From assembly GCA_040437565.1 (NCBI GenBank), contig JBDOQK010000018.1:124001-188000 (forward strand): DNA of 64,000 nt, written 5' to 3'. Below are positions 44,706-56,059 of the stretch, one piece after another (the first letter of the stretch is position 1; every line of letters begins with the position of its first letter). The notes beneath the pieces are model-generated. The model was not told the origin of the DNA, did not search any database, and saw nothing but the letters and a program-made list of their open reading frames with translations. A program made the position numbers and the translations under genes. This DNA is from Albugo candida. Taxonomy: Eukaryota > Oomycota > Peronosporomycetes > Albuginales.

Positions 44706-45897
44706 TGGGTGAGAACTGGTTCCGATCACAAATAATATGTCTTTTAATTTCTATAAGGCTGCAATACTACTCTTGTTAAAATCTGCGCCATCGCTACGAT
44801 ATACCATGTTTAACTATCGAGCGATTTTAAGTCAATTGATGTTGATATACCTGCTTGATTGATCTGCTCTCACCCGTGGTTCCCACACGAAGCCTCAGCT
44901 TTGATAACTCTGGATAGTTATTTCTGTGAAGCTGAAGAGTTAAACGTCATGGAGAGCGCCTACAGCTATCCTCTATCACNNNNNNNNNNNNNNNNNNNNN
45001 NNNNNNNNNNNNNNNNNNNNNNNNNNNNNNNNNNNNNNNNNNNNNNNNNNNNNNNNNNNNNNNNNNNNNNNNNNNNNNNTGCAGTTTCAAAGATGTGCAT
45101 GAGCTTCGCAATGCAGTCAAAGCGGCATCGGACACAGAGACGAAATAACAGCTTTTTATACGCTTTTAAAGTCGATGCGTCTTCGATGTTCAAGGTCTAT
45201 CAGTACCAGGAAGAGCATTGTTTGCATCAATTCAATCTCTTTTGCGCCAAATGCATTAAATATAAATCCTCTTTTGGTCCAAAGCACCGACTACTAATGA
45301 TTGCAATTTCAATTTGATGGGTGAGAACTGGTTCCGATCACAAATAATATGTCTTTTAATTTCTATAAGGCTGCAATACTACTCTTGTTAAAATCTGCGC
45401 CATCGCTACGATATACCATGTTTAACTATCGAGCGATTTTAAGTCAATTGATGTTGATATACCTGCTTGATTGATCTGCTCTCACCCGTGGTTCCCACAC
45501 GAAGCCTCAGCTTTGATAACTCTGGATAGTTATTTCTGTGAAGCTGAAGAGTTAAACGTCATGGAGAGCGCCTACAGCTATCCTCTATCACGGTGCAGCC
45601 TATCCATATTTTCCAATACCGGTCACAAGAGTATACTTGCTTGACCTGTTAATTCTGAAAAAGCGTCATTATTGGAGTAGTAATTACCTTTCAATGTATC
45701 GAGGCTTCTTACACAATCATTTCGAAAAGCGTGATCTGAACAAAACCAACAAAACGTGGCTTGCTCTCTTCTTGCAGCATGAGAAAGGGAAACTTGAAAT
45801 GTGATCAATGTGCTAGCTTTAAAGCATAGGCTGTCGAAAGCTTGTGAGATGAGAGTACATTCAAGTACGTGCTTGCCTCAATCTTTTTTCTAATGCT
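44706..45897. other. Gene-poor stretch with gap 11
   Basis: Bases 44468-44979 and 45080-45591 are identical (512 bp) around the 100 N at 44980-45079. After removing one copy, roughly 0.6 kb of noncoding sequence remains before the CCDC112-like gene. Confidence 0.85.
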
Positions 45898-47865
45898 TCA
45901 TGCACACCGTAAATTCTGTCGCCAGCTCGGAATTGATCGAGGCTGAATTGGGATGTGACCAAAGCTCTTAGCTGTCACATCCCGAATAGCATCGATACAC
46001 GGAATGAGAAGACTATGCGCTTGACTTTCCTCGCGATGTCTGCTCCTCTCTTCAAGTTCTACCTTAGTAAGCTGGTTCTTCAAAGAAGACTGTGTCGGAT
46101 CCATAAGCTTCGACTGCACTTCCTCCATCGTTATCTTATGATCGTTCTTACACCATATCAACTTGGGACGATCTGGCAGTTGGTGCTGATTCTTCATCGC
46201 TCTTTCCTCTAGCATATTGCGTCGTATTCTAGCAGAATGTATGGCGTCCCTATAATTGATCCGAAGGAATTCCTGTGGTTAAATAAATCTGTGAGCTCCA
46301 GCTTGATTTATTTTCTAAGAAAACAGGGCTTCGTACTGTAGAATTTGGATCACTCCTTTGTGGGTCTTGCTTTTCCTCTTGTGTTCTCATTGCTTCTTCT
46401 TCTTTTTTCATTTTGTGAATTACAACTTTTTGCTTCTTTTCGGAAAAGAGCTTTTGCATCTGTTGAAGACATCAGGGGAATCAGTATTGCGGCTACGCTT
46501 TACATAAGCCCATAAAAGCTTTACCTTCATCGCCTTCTCCTTTTCTCGTTTTTGCTCTTGTCGACACCTTTCCTCATCGCGCGATTTTTTCGCTGCTTTC
46601 CATTCCCTCACCAGCTGTCGATTTTTGGCACGTCTTCTTTCCGATTCCTTTTTCTGTTTATTCATTTCAATCAATTCATCAGATGCTGTGGCATCGTTAC
46701 AACACATGTCACTAAGGGGCATTGACTTAATTCTGCTTGATTCAGCTTTGATATTATCGATTGTGTGACGTCTTTTTTTTTCTTTGAGTAGTTTCCAATA
46801 TGATATTTCTTGTTTCTTTGTACCTACAAGCTTGAGATATTCGAGATACCAATAGAAATGGGTTTGTATGGCATCAGTAGAGCGCATAACAATTTTTTTA
46901 GAGCACTTGCATAGTGCCTTGGATACGCGTCTACCTAGCTGACTCTTGCCCATATAATTGATTAGATTGGATTCCGTTGCATCTGTACGCGTTTTGATAC
47001 CATGTGCGATGACCTCATTCATCAGTATGTCTTCACTTAAGTGGTACTCGTTAAGAATTTTCAAAAATAACTCATGCTCCATATCATCCCAGCCTTCTTT
47101 GTGTCCTTTTACTTGCAGGATTTTTTCGTCCAGAGCTCTTACGTTGGTAATCAAAAGTTTTTCATGATTTACTTGGCTGACTGTCAATTCAGCGGATAAT
47201 GAAGCTGATTTGAGTCTCGAAGCCTTTCCGGCCTTTGGTTGACGTGAATCATATACCGACCATTGAGCCAAATTGCTTTCAAAAGCTCTTAGATCTTTCT
47301 CTAGTAATAACTCCCGCATGGTGTAATCGTCAAAAAGCAAAGATTTTTCTTGAGTGAATGAACATACACGGTTCTCATAACAGTCCATCCTTTTGTGTAA
47401 CTCTGCTAGATTTTCCGGATCTGCCTGGGCGGTCTTCATTTTCTCAAAAGCATAATTGCCGCTTCTTCGAACAAGCTCAACTTGTTGCTGTAGCTTTTTC
47501 GTATCAGCCTTACGCGAATTGTCCAATTGATTGATCCATTTACAAAGAGATTCCGACTTCGTGCAAAACATTCTGCTTTTATCGAGTGACATGATTGCGT
47601 TAGATCGAAGTGCTTCACACTCCTTTTCCAAGTTTCGAATTCGCCCTCTATACAAATATTGCTTGTCTATCCACTCCTTCTCCCTAATACCTATCTTGGT
47701 TGACGATGTAAGTGAAGTTGAACGGACAGCCTTACGTGTATACAGAACGTCTTCGTGTCGAAACTGACGATTCTTGTCCGGATTGCGAGCAAATTGCTGC
47801 ATGCTTTTGTCTGAGCGTGTGCCGTTTTGAGTAGACAAATCTCTTCCCGCGAATCTTTCCATCAT
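45898..47865 (-). CDS. CCDC112-like coiled-coil protein
   Basis: Three exons, 46525-47865, 46337-46459 and 45898-46272, with introns of 65 and 64 nt, give 612 residues from ATG 47865 (the longer open frame to 47904 begins with GTG). It is mostly charged helix with coiled-coil segments. The diagnostic part is WDDMEHELFLKILNEYHLSE, followed by TDAIQTHFYWYLEYLKLVG and KKQEISYWKLLKEKKRR, the pattern of CCDC112 proteins. The tail ends in RSIPSWRQNL, which also fits. CCDC112 proteins are linked to centriolar satellites and cilia, and a zoosporic oomycete has flagella, so that role is possible but inferred. Confidence 0.75.
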
Positions 47866-49509
47866 GTAGTTGTATTGGTCGTGTGAAGGTGCGACTGAGA
47901 GCACTTCTTTTTATTCGATTGGTCTTCCAACGCGAGAGTCGAATTGGTAGGTGGTGATTGACCAATTTTATTATTATCACACTTTGGTTTTTTAGAACAA
48001 GCGATGACAATTCCACTATTTGTCCTCGTACTCTTTCAACTTGCATACGCTTCCAAATTTTGACGTATTGGAGCAAAAAGAGCATGCTACTGCGGACGTG
48101 TTTATAGGCATATTGATATCACGGTGAAGCTCATTCAGCAGCTTTTCAAATATTTTTTATTTCAAGGATTTACGAGTTGGGTTGCATTACAACGCAGAGT
48201 GAAGGCAGATATTGTTCATGAGCGATTTAGTTTTGAAGTGAGATGCAATCTATGACCTACAATTACTTCTGATACTTTGTAGGCATTTTCGATCCCATTG
48301 TCAGCATTCTAGTATAGCGTCTGGTAGCAGGAACTCATTCTGATCTTTTTGCATGGCTGAGTAGGAGAGTTTCATTGTGCTCGAGAAAAGCAATCCCGTA
48401 ATACATCGTACGTGAGCGACGTTGTATATTCCGAATTGCATCGTCGAAATGTGATAGTGTCTCCGATACGTGCCCGGTGCAACTGATACGTATAACGTGC
48501 AGGTCAAACAACCAAACAAATGCCCGGCATACCTGCATAAAAAAGCTCTAATTGTTCGTGATGCCCGAGCGTGGGTGTTTCAAGTTATTTTCATTACCTC
48601 TCCTTGAAGTGAGCACGTTTTCTGTGCGTATCAGTCGAATTCCGCTTGCCGCTATGCAATGTGCTTAACTGTTCTTGAAAAGGATAGTCGGGCTTGCGTT
48701 CTACAATAGTTGTCAATATGTGAGTCTTCGTGGAGGCCGTGCTTGAAATGCAATCACACGTGAAATAGATGCTCATTTCTTAGATGACAGTACAATATCG
48801 AAGCACTATACTCTCAAATGCCTTATGCCTGTCGCGGATTTAGACACGGTGCCATATTGTAATGATTCCCTGGTCGAGAGAATAGTTCAATGAGAAGTAC
48901 ATTGGTGCATGACACATTGGCCGAACGACTAGTAAAGAAAGCCGACGTTATCGTCCTACTTTTATCCCATGAATCCATCTCCAAACACTATCACTTGGCT
49001 CATTTTTTACGACGTGCATGAAGTCCCGCTTAGTACCGTGTACTATAGACCGATAACGGCACTTTGACATACCACGATGTGCTTCACGGTCTGAAAGCTC
49101 TCCGGCAATCTGACGGGACTATTTCTTGTCGCTAGAGAGATAAGAATGACACGTCGAAACATTGTCGAATAATCTTTATCCCAGATCACGCATTTGAGCA
49201 TATACTGCCTACCCATAAAATACGGTTTATATACGATGCCTGACGATGTCCTTCTTTCTCCAAATTGCTGTGAAAGGGAGCAACACACTCGTATATCACC
49301 CCACACGGTGAAATTATATACTTTCCGATGCATCAAATAGCTCTTATGTCTATATTTTTGTAGCACGATAACGATCGAACAACGATATGTGTATAGAAGA
49401 TTGATTGTTGATTATAATACATGCATGATCTACTCACAAATGATGACTATGGTATCGCAGAAATAGCTCTCATTATGAATCGGACGCCGTGGCCAAAAGA
49501 GGCGACATG
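47866..49509. other. Intergenic, nothing seen
   Basis: About 1.6 kb upstream of the CCDC112-like gene and downstream of NHP2. Only short open frames without conserved features. Confidence 0.5.
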
Positions 49510-50349
49510 CTAGTACACAATCTGAACGTCTTTCACCTCTTCAAATAGTTTTTCGTACAGTTCTTTTTCTGTAAAATTTGGTTTTGACGGCGTTATCAAA
49601 ATGCAACTTGTAGGTCGCTTGGATTGCGCTGAAGCTCCCAAGTCCACCTAAAATATTGCTTTAGAAACGACTTCAAACAGCTTTAAAACAGATCTACCTT
49701 AGATGGTGTGAAGATATAAGGTATGTCATTCTCTTCGCAAAGAACTGGAATATGAGCAACAACGTCAACCGGAGATATATCTCCAGCAATGACACACAGT
49801 CCTTTTTCTCCTTTACGAATGGCTTTCACCACTTCTTTGACGCCATGTTTGATTGCACGGCCTTTGGTTGCTTTTCTGATCAATTTATACACTCGTTTTG
49901 TATGCTTTTTGCTTGCAAGCGGTTTTGAAATCACTGAAACGTGAAGANNNNNNNNNNNNNNNNNNNNNNNNNNNNNNNNNNNNNNNNNNNNNNNNNNNNN
50001 NNNNNNNNNNNNNNNNNNNNNNNNNNNNNNNNNNNNNNNNNNNNNNNGATGGTGTGAAGATATAAGGTATGTCATTCTCTTCGCAAAGAACTGGAATATG
50101 AGCAACAACGTCAACCGGAGATATATCTCCAGCAATGACACACAGTCCTTTTTCTCCTTTACGAATGGCTTTCACCACTTCTTTGACGCCATGTTTGATT
50201 GCACGGCCTTTGGTTGCTTTTCTGATCAATTTATACACTCGTTTTGTATGCTTTTTGCTTGCAAGCGGTTTTGAAATCACTGAAACGTGAAGAATTCGGT
50301 CTTCATACGTCGGAGCTGACTTGGATGATTCTTTAGGCTGGTCACTCAT
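49510..50349 (-). CDS. NHP2: H/ACA snoRNP protein NHP2
   Basis: L7Ae-family RNA-binding subunit of H/ACA pseudouridylation particles and, in many eukaryotes, telomerase. ATG at 50349. The first exon contains gap 12 with a 246-bp duplication. After merging, exon 1 (306 nt) ends at 49698, a 50-nt intron follows, and exon 2 runs 49647-49510, giving 147 residues. Motifs: KRVYKLIRKATKGRAIKHGV (kink-turn binding), VKEVVKAIRKGEKGLCVIAG, HIPVLCEENDIPYIF, and across the splice SKVDLG with SKRPTSC, all typical of NHP2. The two open frames around the gap are one gene. Confidence 0.95.
49948..50047. other. Assembly gap 12, flanked by 246-bp direct repeat
   Basis: Bases 49702-49947 equal 50048-50293, inside NHP2. 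Confidence 0.97.
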
Positions 50350-51695
50350 TGTGGCGAATCGTACGTGCAACTTTCACGCAACATCTACATCAACGCTGAG
50401 ATTATACCGAGTCTGCGTGCATGAGGCAGCTAAACTCAATTTCAACATAATGATTATAGCGTTGTGTATAATGATGCAAGCGAAATGTATTAAAAGTGAA
50501 CAATAAATTATAAGACATTGCATGAATGAAGCAATATCAGATTTAAACCTGACAAAAAATGCGGTTTGAATGGTCTACAAACAGACAAAACGGCTTTGTT
50601 TCCGTTAGTCATCATAATCACGTTGTGAACAAATCCGTATCCGGAGTTGACGTTATCGTCATAGTACTGCTAGCCAAAATTCTTCCTACTCCGCGGTGGG
50701 TTAAAGCTGTGTTTTCAATATTGAGATATCACGCTCTTGTGGTAATAGCGATGATGGGGACAAATTATGTACATGAGCCACGGACGATCTATCAAGACAA
50801 CTCACTGATTTGCAACTCTCCTGTTTGCGTTTGAGCTACAGCTGCCTTGTTTGAATCGTACGCATTTCTTGCATTTCAGCAAAATGACTGAACATATTTT
50901 CCCATCAGATAGAAACGTGCCTGCTACCTGTGTACAATGTTTACACCTTTTCCAAACATTCCTAGATCAAGCCTTAAATTTTCACAATCATTGCACCTGT
51001 ATTCCAAAATGCTTTGGCACTTGACAGGTAGCTCCAATTGTCAATCGATAGGCACTCGAGACGGGCTATCAGCATGACACATCATACATAAGCTAGAAGA
51101 CGTCTTTCTGGTATCTTCTAGCTTCTGTTCTATACAATCCATGCACTCACCTTAGCTGTTAAATAGATATCGGCACACATCATATGTCTTTTTTGTCACT
51201 CGATGTTGATTGTCTACTCGCGTTCTATGCAATTATGAGCTGCAAGGCCTTTGAGTCGTACCAACATCTTCAAAGGGGGAGATACATGCTCTGACTGATA
51301 AGTCAGTTCATGAATTGTGTTCTCTACTCATTTAATCGATTCTGTGTTGAACTTTAGAAAATCTTGAAAAAGAACTACTGTAAAGCCACCGGAATCATCT
51401 GGATGATCTCTACACAAGCTACATCATAATTGTATCGAACGGCGCCCAATCTTCCTAGGTTCGGAGCCGGACGTAATGTCCCTTCCTATACATAACATAA
51501 CACACGGTCATATTCCGCATATTCTTCCAAGTAAATCGAGATCAAAACACCGCACTGTTTGACGACGGCTTACAGCATTATTGCTAGTAGTATGCTTTAA
51601 GCTCCAATATCTATTCTCTGACAATCAAAATCTTCTGTACTAATCAAGCCAAAAACTCGCAATTGCACGCTAACTGAGCTACAAATACCTCTGCG
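50350..51695. other. Divergent intergenic region, nothing seen
   Basis: About 1.3 kb between the starts of NHP2 and the zinc-finger gene. A plus-strand open frame at 50559-50834 has no domain and I do not call it. Confidence 0.5.
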
Positions 51696-54110
51696 ATGTA
51701 CGCAAATACCCCAGGAAAGCTTACAGGGTACTCGAGAGACTTTACCGACAGTCCAAAATCGCCTGAATGGAGTGCGAAACAATCTTTTCGCGAATCAACA
51801 GCACATTGCAGCACGTGCAGCACAAAAATCTCTCGACTTAAACGCCGCTATCGATGTCGATCGTGCAATTGTGTCGCCTGTCACTCGTGCGCACCGAAAC
51901 TTTTCGCTTTGATGGATTCTGGAGAGTGCGTTGCTTGCAACGGACGAGTTCAAAATAAGGACAACCGATCCGTTTTGCAGCCATTTGACGAAAGTGAGTG
52001 CCAAAGTCGCTTGAGGCTCTTCGAGTCTGATGATAAAGATGAATGGTTCTCCGACGAAATGTATAGCCAGCAAAAAAATGTCTTCGTTCCGGACATTGCA
52101 CCAAATCAAGCGCGGATAGAAAGACCGATTACACCAAAAGCCACAGAAGCGGTCATTTCACGAAATACATTTAACGATACTGCCAGATCGATTATGCGTC
52201 AAGCGGTGCTGCGAGATGCTTCTCCGTTGCACACAAGGTCTACAAAAACGGAGAAAGGTGGCTTCCGACGCACTTTACGTCGAATATTTGGTTTTAACAC
52301 ATCAAAGCCCAAAAGTATCAACACAACGGTCAAGAGGCAAGATACGCAAGCGAAAGTTGAGAGTCCATCATCTTTGATAGCGCCCGTTGAGTCAAAAGTC
52401 GAAATAGTGCTAGCAGATCAGCATCTTCTTGACTCGGTTGATTCAGTTGACTCGGTTGAATCTGCTCCTGTGAAGCTACAACGTCGGGATACATTTGAGA
52501 ATCTTTTTGATTTCGACAGTCTTGATGTCACGATCTTTACTGAACAGCAAAAATCTTCTGCTTGGGATAAGATCTCACAAAGCACCGATCACCCTGAAGT
52601 ACTCACTCAATTCACTCAGCGTCGCTCTTCATTTGATGATTCTACCGCACCCTCGCTTCGTAACAAAGAGAACTCTGCACCCGGGGCTGAGCCTTACAAA
52701 ACTCTTTCAACCCGCTCCGACCCGATCGATCAGCTCTCTTTGGATATGGATATTTCATACACCCAGAGTGACGTTTCTAATGAAATATGTAAAGAAAGCC
52801 CTGAGCCTGAGTCTCAAGTGGAAGCTTCGCATAGACACGGAGTCGCTACTCCAAAGAATGCAGACGAAGATACGCAGCGACTTGCCGATAAAGTTTTAGC
52901 TCTGGAGAAAGAGTTGGCGCTTTTGAAGGAAATGGTACAGTCGGACATTCATCAAACCTCCTCAAAGTCTAAAACGACACGGTCCCACCATATTGAAAAT
53001 GAAGATTTCATAGAGACCGGAATACGGTCAACATCGTATGATGCGCTGTTTGAAGTAGAGAGCACAGAGACGTCGACCAAAGTTGAAAAACCAACGATTC
53101 AGGTGTACGATAGATCCAACAGTTTTTTAAATTACGAGGAAGGAAACGCGCAGAGGTCTCCGAAAGCAAAGGAATCAATAGTTCAGACAAAAAGGGACTC
53201 TAAAAGTGCGGGGCTGTTTGAGGATGAAGATTCGCAAAGTCTGACCGAAATAGAGGAACCAACGATCCAGGCGTACAATAGATCTTATAGTTCGGTAGCG
53301 TTCGAGGAAGAAAACACGCCGACCCTGACGCAAGCAGATGGCGCAAGGATGCAAAATGGAAGAAGTTCTATCAGCGTTACGCTTTTCGAAGAAGAGATAT
53401 TGGAGGATATACATCAAGAAGAAAAACCCAAGCTCTTGCCTTTTTCTGCTGATAATGACGACTCGGAGGGCCATTCAGAGGAAGAAATTGATTGGAGTCG
53501 CATTCGTCGAGCTCGTCAGCCGTTGGGAAATGGAAGCTTGAACGCTGACGGAATAAAATCATCGCAAGGGGCTTCGCTCAATGAGGCGACAGAATCTGCG
53601 ACGAAAGAAGAATTCTCAGTCTTTTCAGATGGCTTTGATCCCCTTGACCATCTTGATGACGATTTGCTGCTTCGAGTGCAAAGGCCCGCAAAGACTTTTA
53701 CACACTTGGTGCAAAAAGAATCGGTGGAGAAACCCCGCTTGAAAGTAGTAAGCTCGTCAAGATTGCAAGAATCTCTTCCAAGAGAGATCAAGACAAAAGC
53801 CGAAGACTCTGCCCAGTCGATTGATCTCATGGATAGTTCATTACAAATAGAGTATGACGAATCATGGAATCAAATGCTACAAGAAGAAAAAGAACGGAAG
53901 AAAAAATCGCAACTACGGCAATACCGGAAAAAGCAAAGTGGGCTTCACGCAACTTCCCGTTCCACGCGACGTCGACAAATCGCAAGCTTAAGTGATGATT
54001 CTCTTTCTGAGCCTTTGGCTATCCTTCCTCCAGTTTCTACAAAGTTGGAGTTGGGAAAGAAGAGCAAGGGAAATCGCAATTCCCGTCATCGTAATCAGAT
54101 TGATCGTTAG
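51696..54110 (+). CDS. Large acidic protein with N-terminal FYVE-like zinc finger
   Basis: Uninterrupted frame of 804 residues from ATG 51696. Near residue 37 a Cys-rich finger reads HCSTCSTKISRLKRRYRCRS then CNCVACHSCAPK and ECVAC. This is the spacing of FYVE/PHD-like fingers, with RRYRCRSC in place of the lipid-binding RRHHCRxCG. The lost histidines suggest weak or no phosphoinositide binding. Most of the rest is acidic, Ser/Thr-rich and probably disordered, with a short coiled coil near LADKVLALEKELALLKEM. An internal set of three related segments (LFEVESTETSTKVEKPTIQ, LFEDEDSQSLTEIEEPTIQ, and a third near 53300) points to internal duplication. The C-terminus is basic. Function is unknown. 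Confidence 0.75.
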   Translation: MYANTPGKLTGYSRDFTDSPKSPEWSAKQSFRESTAHCSTCSTKISRLKRRYRCRSCNCVACHSCAPKLFALMDSGECVACNGRVQNKDNRSVLQPFDESECQSRLRLFESDDKDEWFSDEMYSQQKNVFVPDIAPNQARIERPITPKATEAVISRNTFNDTARSIMRQAVLRDASPLHTRSTKTEKGGFRRTLRRIFGFNTSKPKSINTTVKRQDTQAKVESPSSLIAPVESKVEIVLADQHLLDSVDSVDSVESAPVKLQRRDTFENLFDFDSLDVTIFTEQQKSSAWDKISQSTDHPEVLTQFTQRRSSFDDSTAPSLRNKENSAPGAEPYKTLSTRSDPIDQLSLDMDISYTQSDVSNEICKESPEPESQVEASHRHGVATPKNADEDTQRLADKVLALEKELALLKEMVQSDIHQTSSKSKTTRSHHIENEDFIETGIRSTSYDALFEVESTETSTKVEKPTIQVYDRSNSFLNYEEGNAQRSPKAKESIVQTKRDSKSAGLFEDEDSQSLTEIEEPTIQAYNRSYSSVAFEEENTPTLTQADGARMQNGRSSISVTLFEEEILEDIHQEEKPKLLPFSADNDDSEGHSEEEIDWSRIRRARQPLGNGSLNADGIKSSQGASLNEATESATKEEFSVFSDGFDPLDHLDDDLLLRVQRPAKTFTHLVQKESVEKPRLKVVSSSRLQESLPREIKTKAEDSAQSIDLMDSSLQIEYDESWNQMLQEEKERKKKSQLRQYRKKQSGLHATSRSTRRRQIASLSDDSLSEPLAILPPVSTKLELGKKSKGNRNSRHRNQIDR

Positions 54111-55605
54111 CGTCAATGAGTGCAAGTAGGACAGGAATGGCTCGTCTGTGTGCTCCATACAATCCCTTATGATGCACCGATGAAAACATTGTAGCTGCTT
54201 GAAAAATGGCATTATCACCCGAAGAGATTTGCGCTTGAGTGGCGACCTATTGTTGGAAGAATACATTGGCTCTCGGTCACCATCAAATCGTCAAGTACAT
54301 CGCTCAATTCGTTCTCTCATCCTACGTCATCATCAAGTTGTAATGTCCATTTACGTATCGTATATCGTGGCGTGCCTTACACAAGCATCTCTGGTGCATA
54401 GAAAATGCTGTTTCAGTGATCATTATGTATCGATCTTCTCGCTTCCACAAAAACATTGACTTTGCAAAATACGTGAAATTGACGACAAGCGTACAACCAT
54501 GCTGAGGAAGACTCCAATATTTCCCGGTAGATTTATGTCCAAAATTGAGACTTCCACCATCACGAAGTTCAAACACGAGTGATATGAGTACAATGCCCGG
54601 ATGACAGAAAAAAATCGGCCATTTGTTGCTATTTCCCTCGAAGGTCGTCGTCAGTTTTTTTTGTCAGAAAGGTACACTTTGATGCACTGGCCACTATTCT
54701 GCAACATTCTGGTTGGAATAATCGAGCACCGGCGTCATTCAGGTTATCATTAGCTGTTGTCGGCATTAGTGCTGCATTAGTTTCGCCCAACTCCTTGCAT
54801 GACGACCGCTATGGCGCCTGCAGCGATGAATTCTGTTTGAGCGTGAAAAATCGGTCGCATCTTTACGGTGCTTTTGGACCATTTGTGGACTTTGTAGATG
54901 AAATTTGCGTGCAACGATCTGTGATGTATTCGTATTCCGAGACGTTTTGCATCCACGTGACAATGATACGGGCCACAGAAAAAATCTTCAAAATCAGTAT
55001 TTGGAAGATGGAATGATTGAACGATCGTTGGAATGATATATGACATCCAGGTTCAAAGAAGCCACGCCAATCATTCGCAGCTGATACAAAAAGCGCAACA
55101 TGAATGCAATCATATAAAACGCGGCTTTATGCGACTCACCTCTATGCGGTATGGGAGTTATGCATTGCTTCATTCTGGATAATGGACAGGCAACAAATGC
55201 AAGGAGCGACATCATAGCAGAACGAAGGGTAGATGAGCTGAAGTCACAATGCTAGCGGTACAGATTAACTGGTTCAAGTGTGGTAGAATTGTGCTGTAGA
55301 CGAATTACGTGCAATGTGGAAATACTATCAAATTGATTGTTTGCGTGCTGTATCTATCCAACTACAGGCNNNNNNNNNNNNNNNNNNNNNNNNNNNNNNN
55401 NNNNNNNNNNNNNNNNNNNNNNNNNNNNNNNNNNNNNNNNNNNNNNNNNNNNNNNNNNNNNNNNNNNNNAGGGTAGATGAGCTGAAGTCACAATGCTAGC
55501 GGTACAGATTAACTGGTTCAAGTGTGGTAGAATTGTGCTGTAGACGAATTACGTGCAATGTGGAAATACTATCAAATTGATTGTTTGCGTGCTGTATCTA
55601 TCCAA
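54111..55605. other. Gene-poor stretch with gap 13
   Basis: No supported gene. A stop-free frame at about 54588-55016 lacks a start codon and a known domain. The 100 N at 55370-55469 are flanked by an identical 144-bp block (55226-55369 and 55470-55613). Confidence 0.7.
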
Positions 55606-56059
55606 CTACAGGCTACGCCACGGAGCAATTTGATGAAAATCATTGGGTAGTAGTGCTTCCACCAAGCTATTCTTCATCTCTAGAGCATAATTATGTTAGT
55701 TAAATCACGCAAAGAATTGGTTGCTGACCTTTTCTGCCGACTTGTTTTGTCTTCTGAACAATGAGTGCTAAAAGTATACATATACCAATAGGCCCCAAAA
55801 GAAAAATCGCAAGATGGTGAACCGGACGCGCTTGTAAAGAAGACACAAACATTGTGTGTGCAGAATCGTTTGTATGGACACGAGATTCCAGAAAGCTCAT
55901 TGAGTCATTTTTGCAGCCGATTGATACGACACGATTGCAAGGTGGAGGCGTATGAACTGGATTCTCCTCATATCGCTGATTCCTCAGGGCTCTATCTGAC
56001 TGCGTCAGGACAAGACAAGAGCACAAAAAGAAAGTGAGTAAAGAGGTGTCCCTTTGCAT
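55606..56059 (-). CDS. Small secreted or type I membrane protein
   Basis: Two exons, 55729-56059 and 55606-55679, with a 49-nt intron containing a TTTAACTAAC branch-like site, give 134 residues from ATG 56059. The first 24 residues (MQRDTSLLTFFLCSCLVLTQ) look like a signal peptide. A single membrane segment, HLAIFLLGPIGICILLALIV, lies at about residue 80-100, followed by a basic stop-transfer KTKQVGRK. The spliced cytosolic tail ends with EMKNSLVEALLPNDFHQIAP. So it should be a single-pass type I protein with a 55-residue outer domain holding two or three cysteines. No homologue is recognised. It stands alone in a gene-poor region. Confidence 0.6.

Noticed and set aside
49702-50293. Two NHP2 genes
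   Set aside because: The 246-bp copies are identical across a gap, and only one start and one second exon exist.
50559-50834. Plus-strand open frame of 91 codons with hydrophobic middle
   Set aside because: No signal peptide, no domain and no support from splice sites or neighbours.
54588-55016. Stop-free plus-strand frame of about 142 codons
   Set aside because: No start codon, no recognisable domain, and frames of this length are expected a few times by chance in both strands of a 64-kb window.
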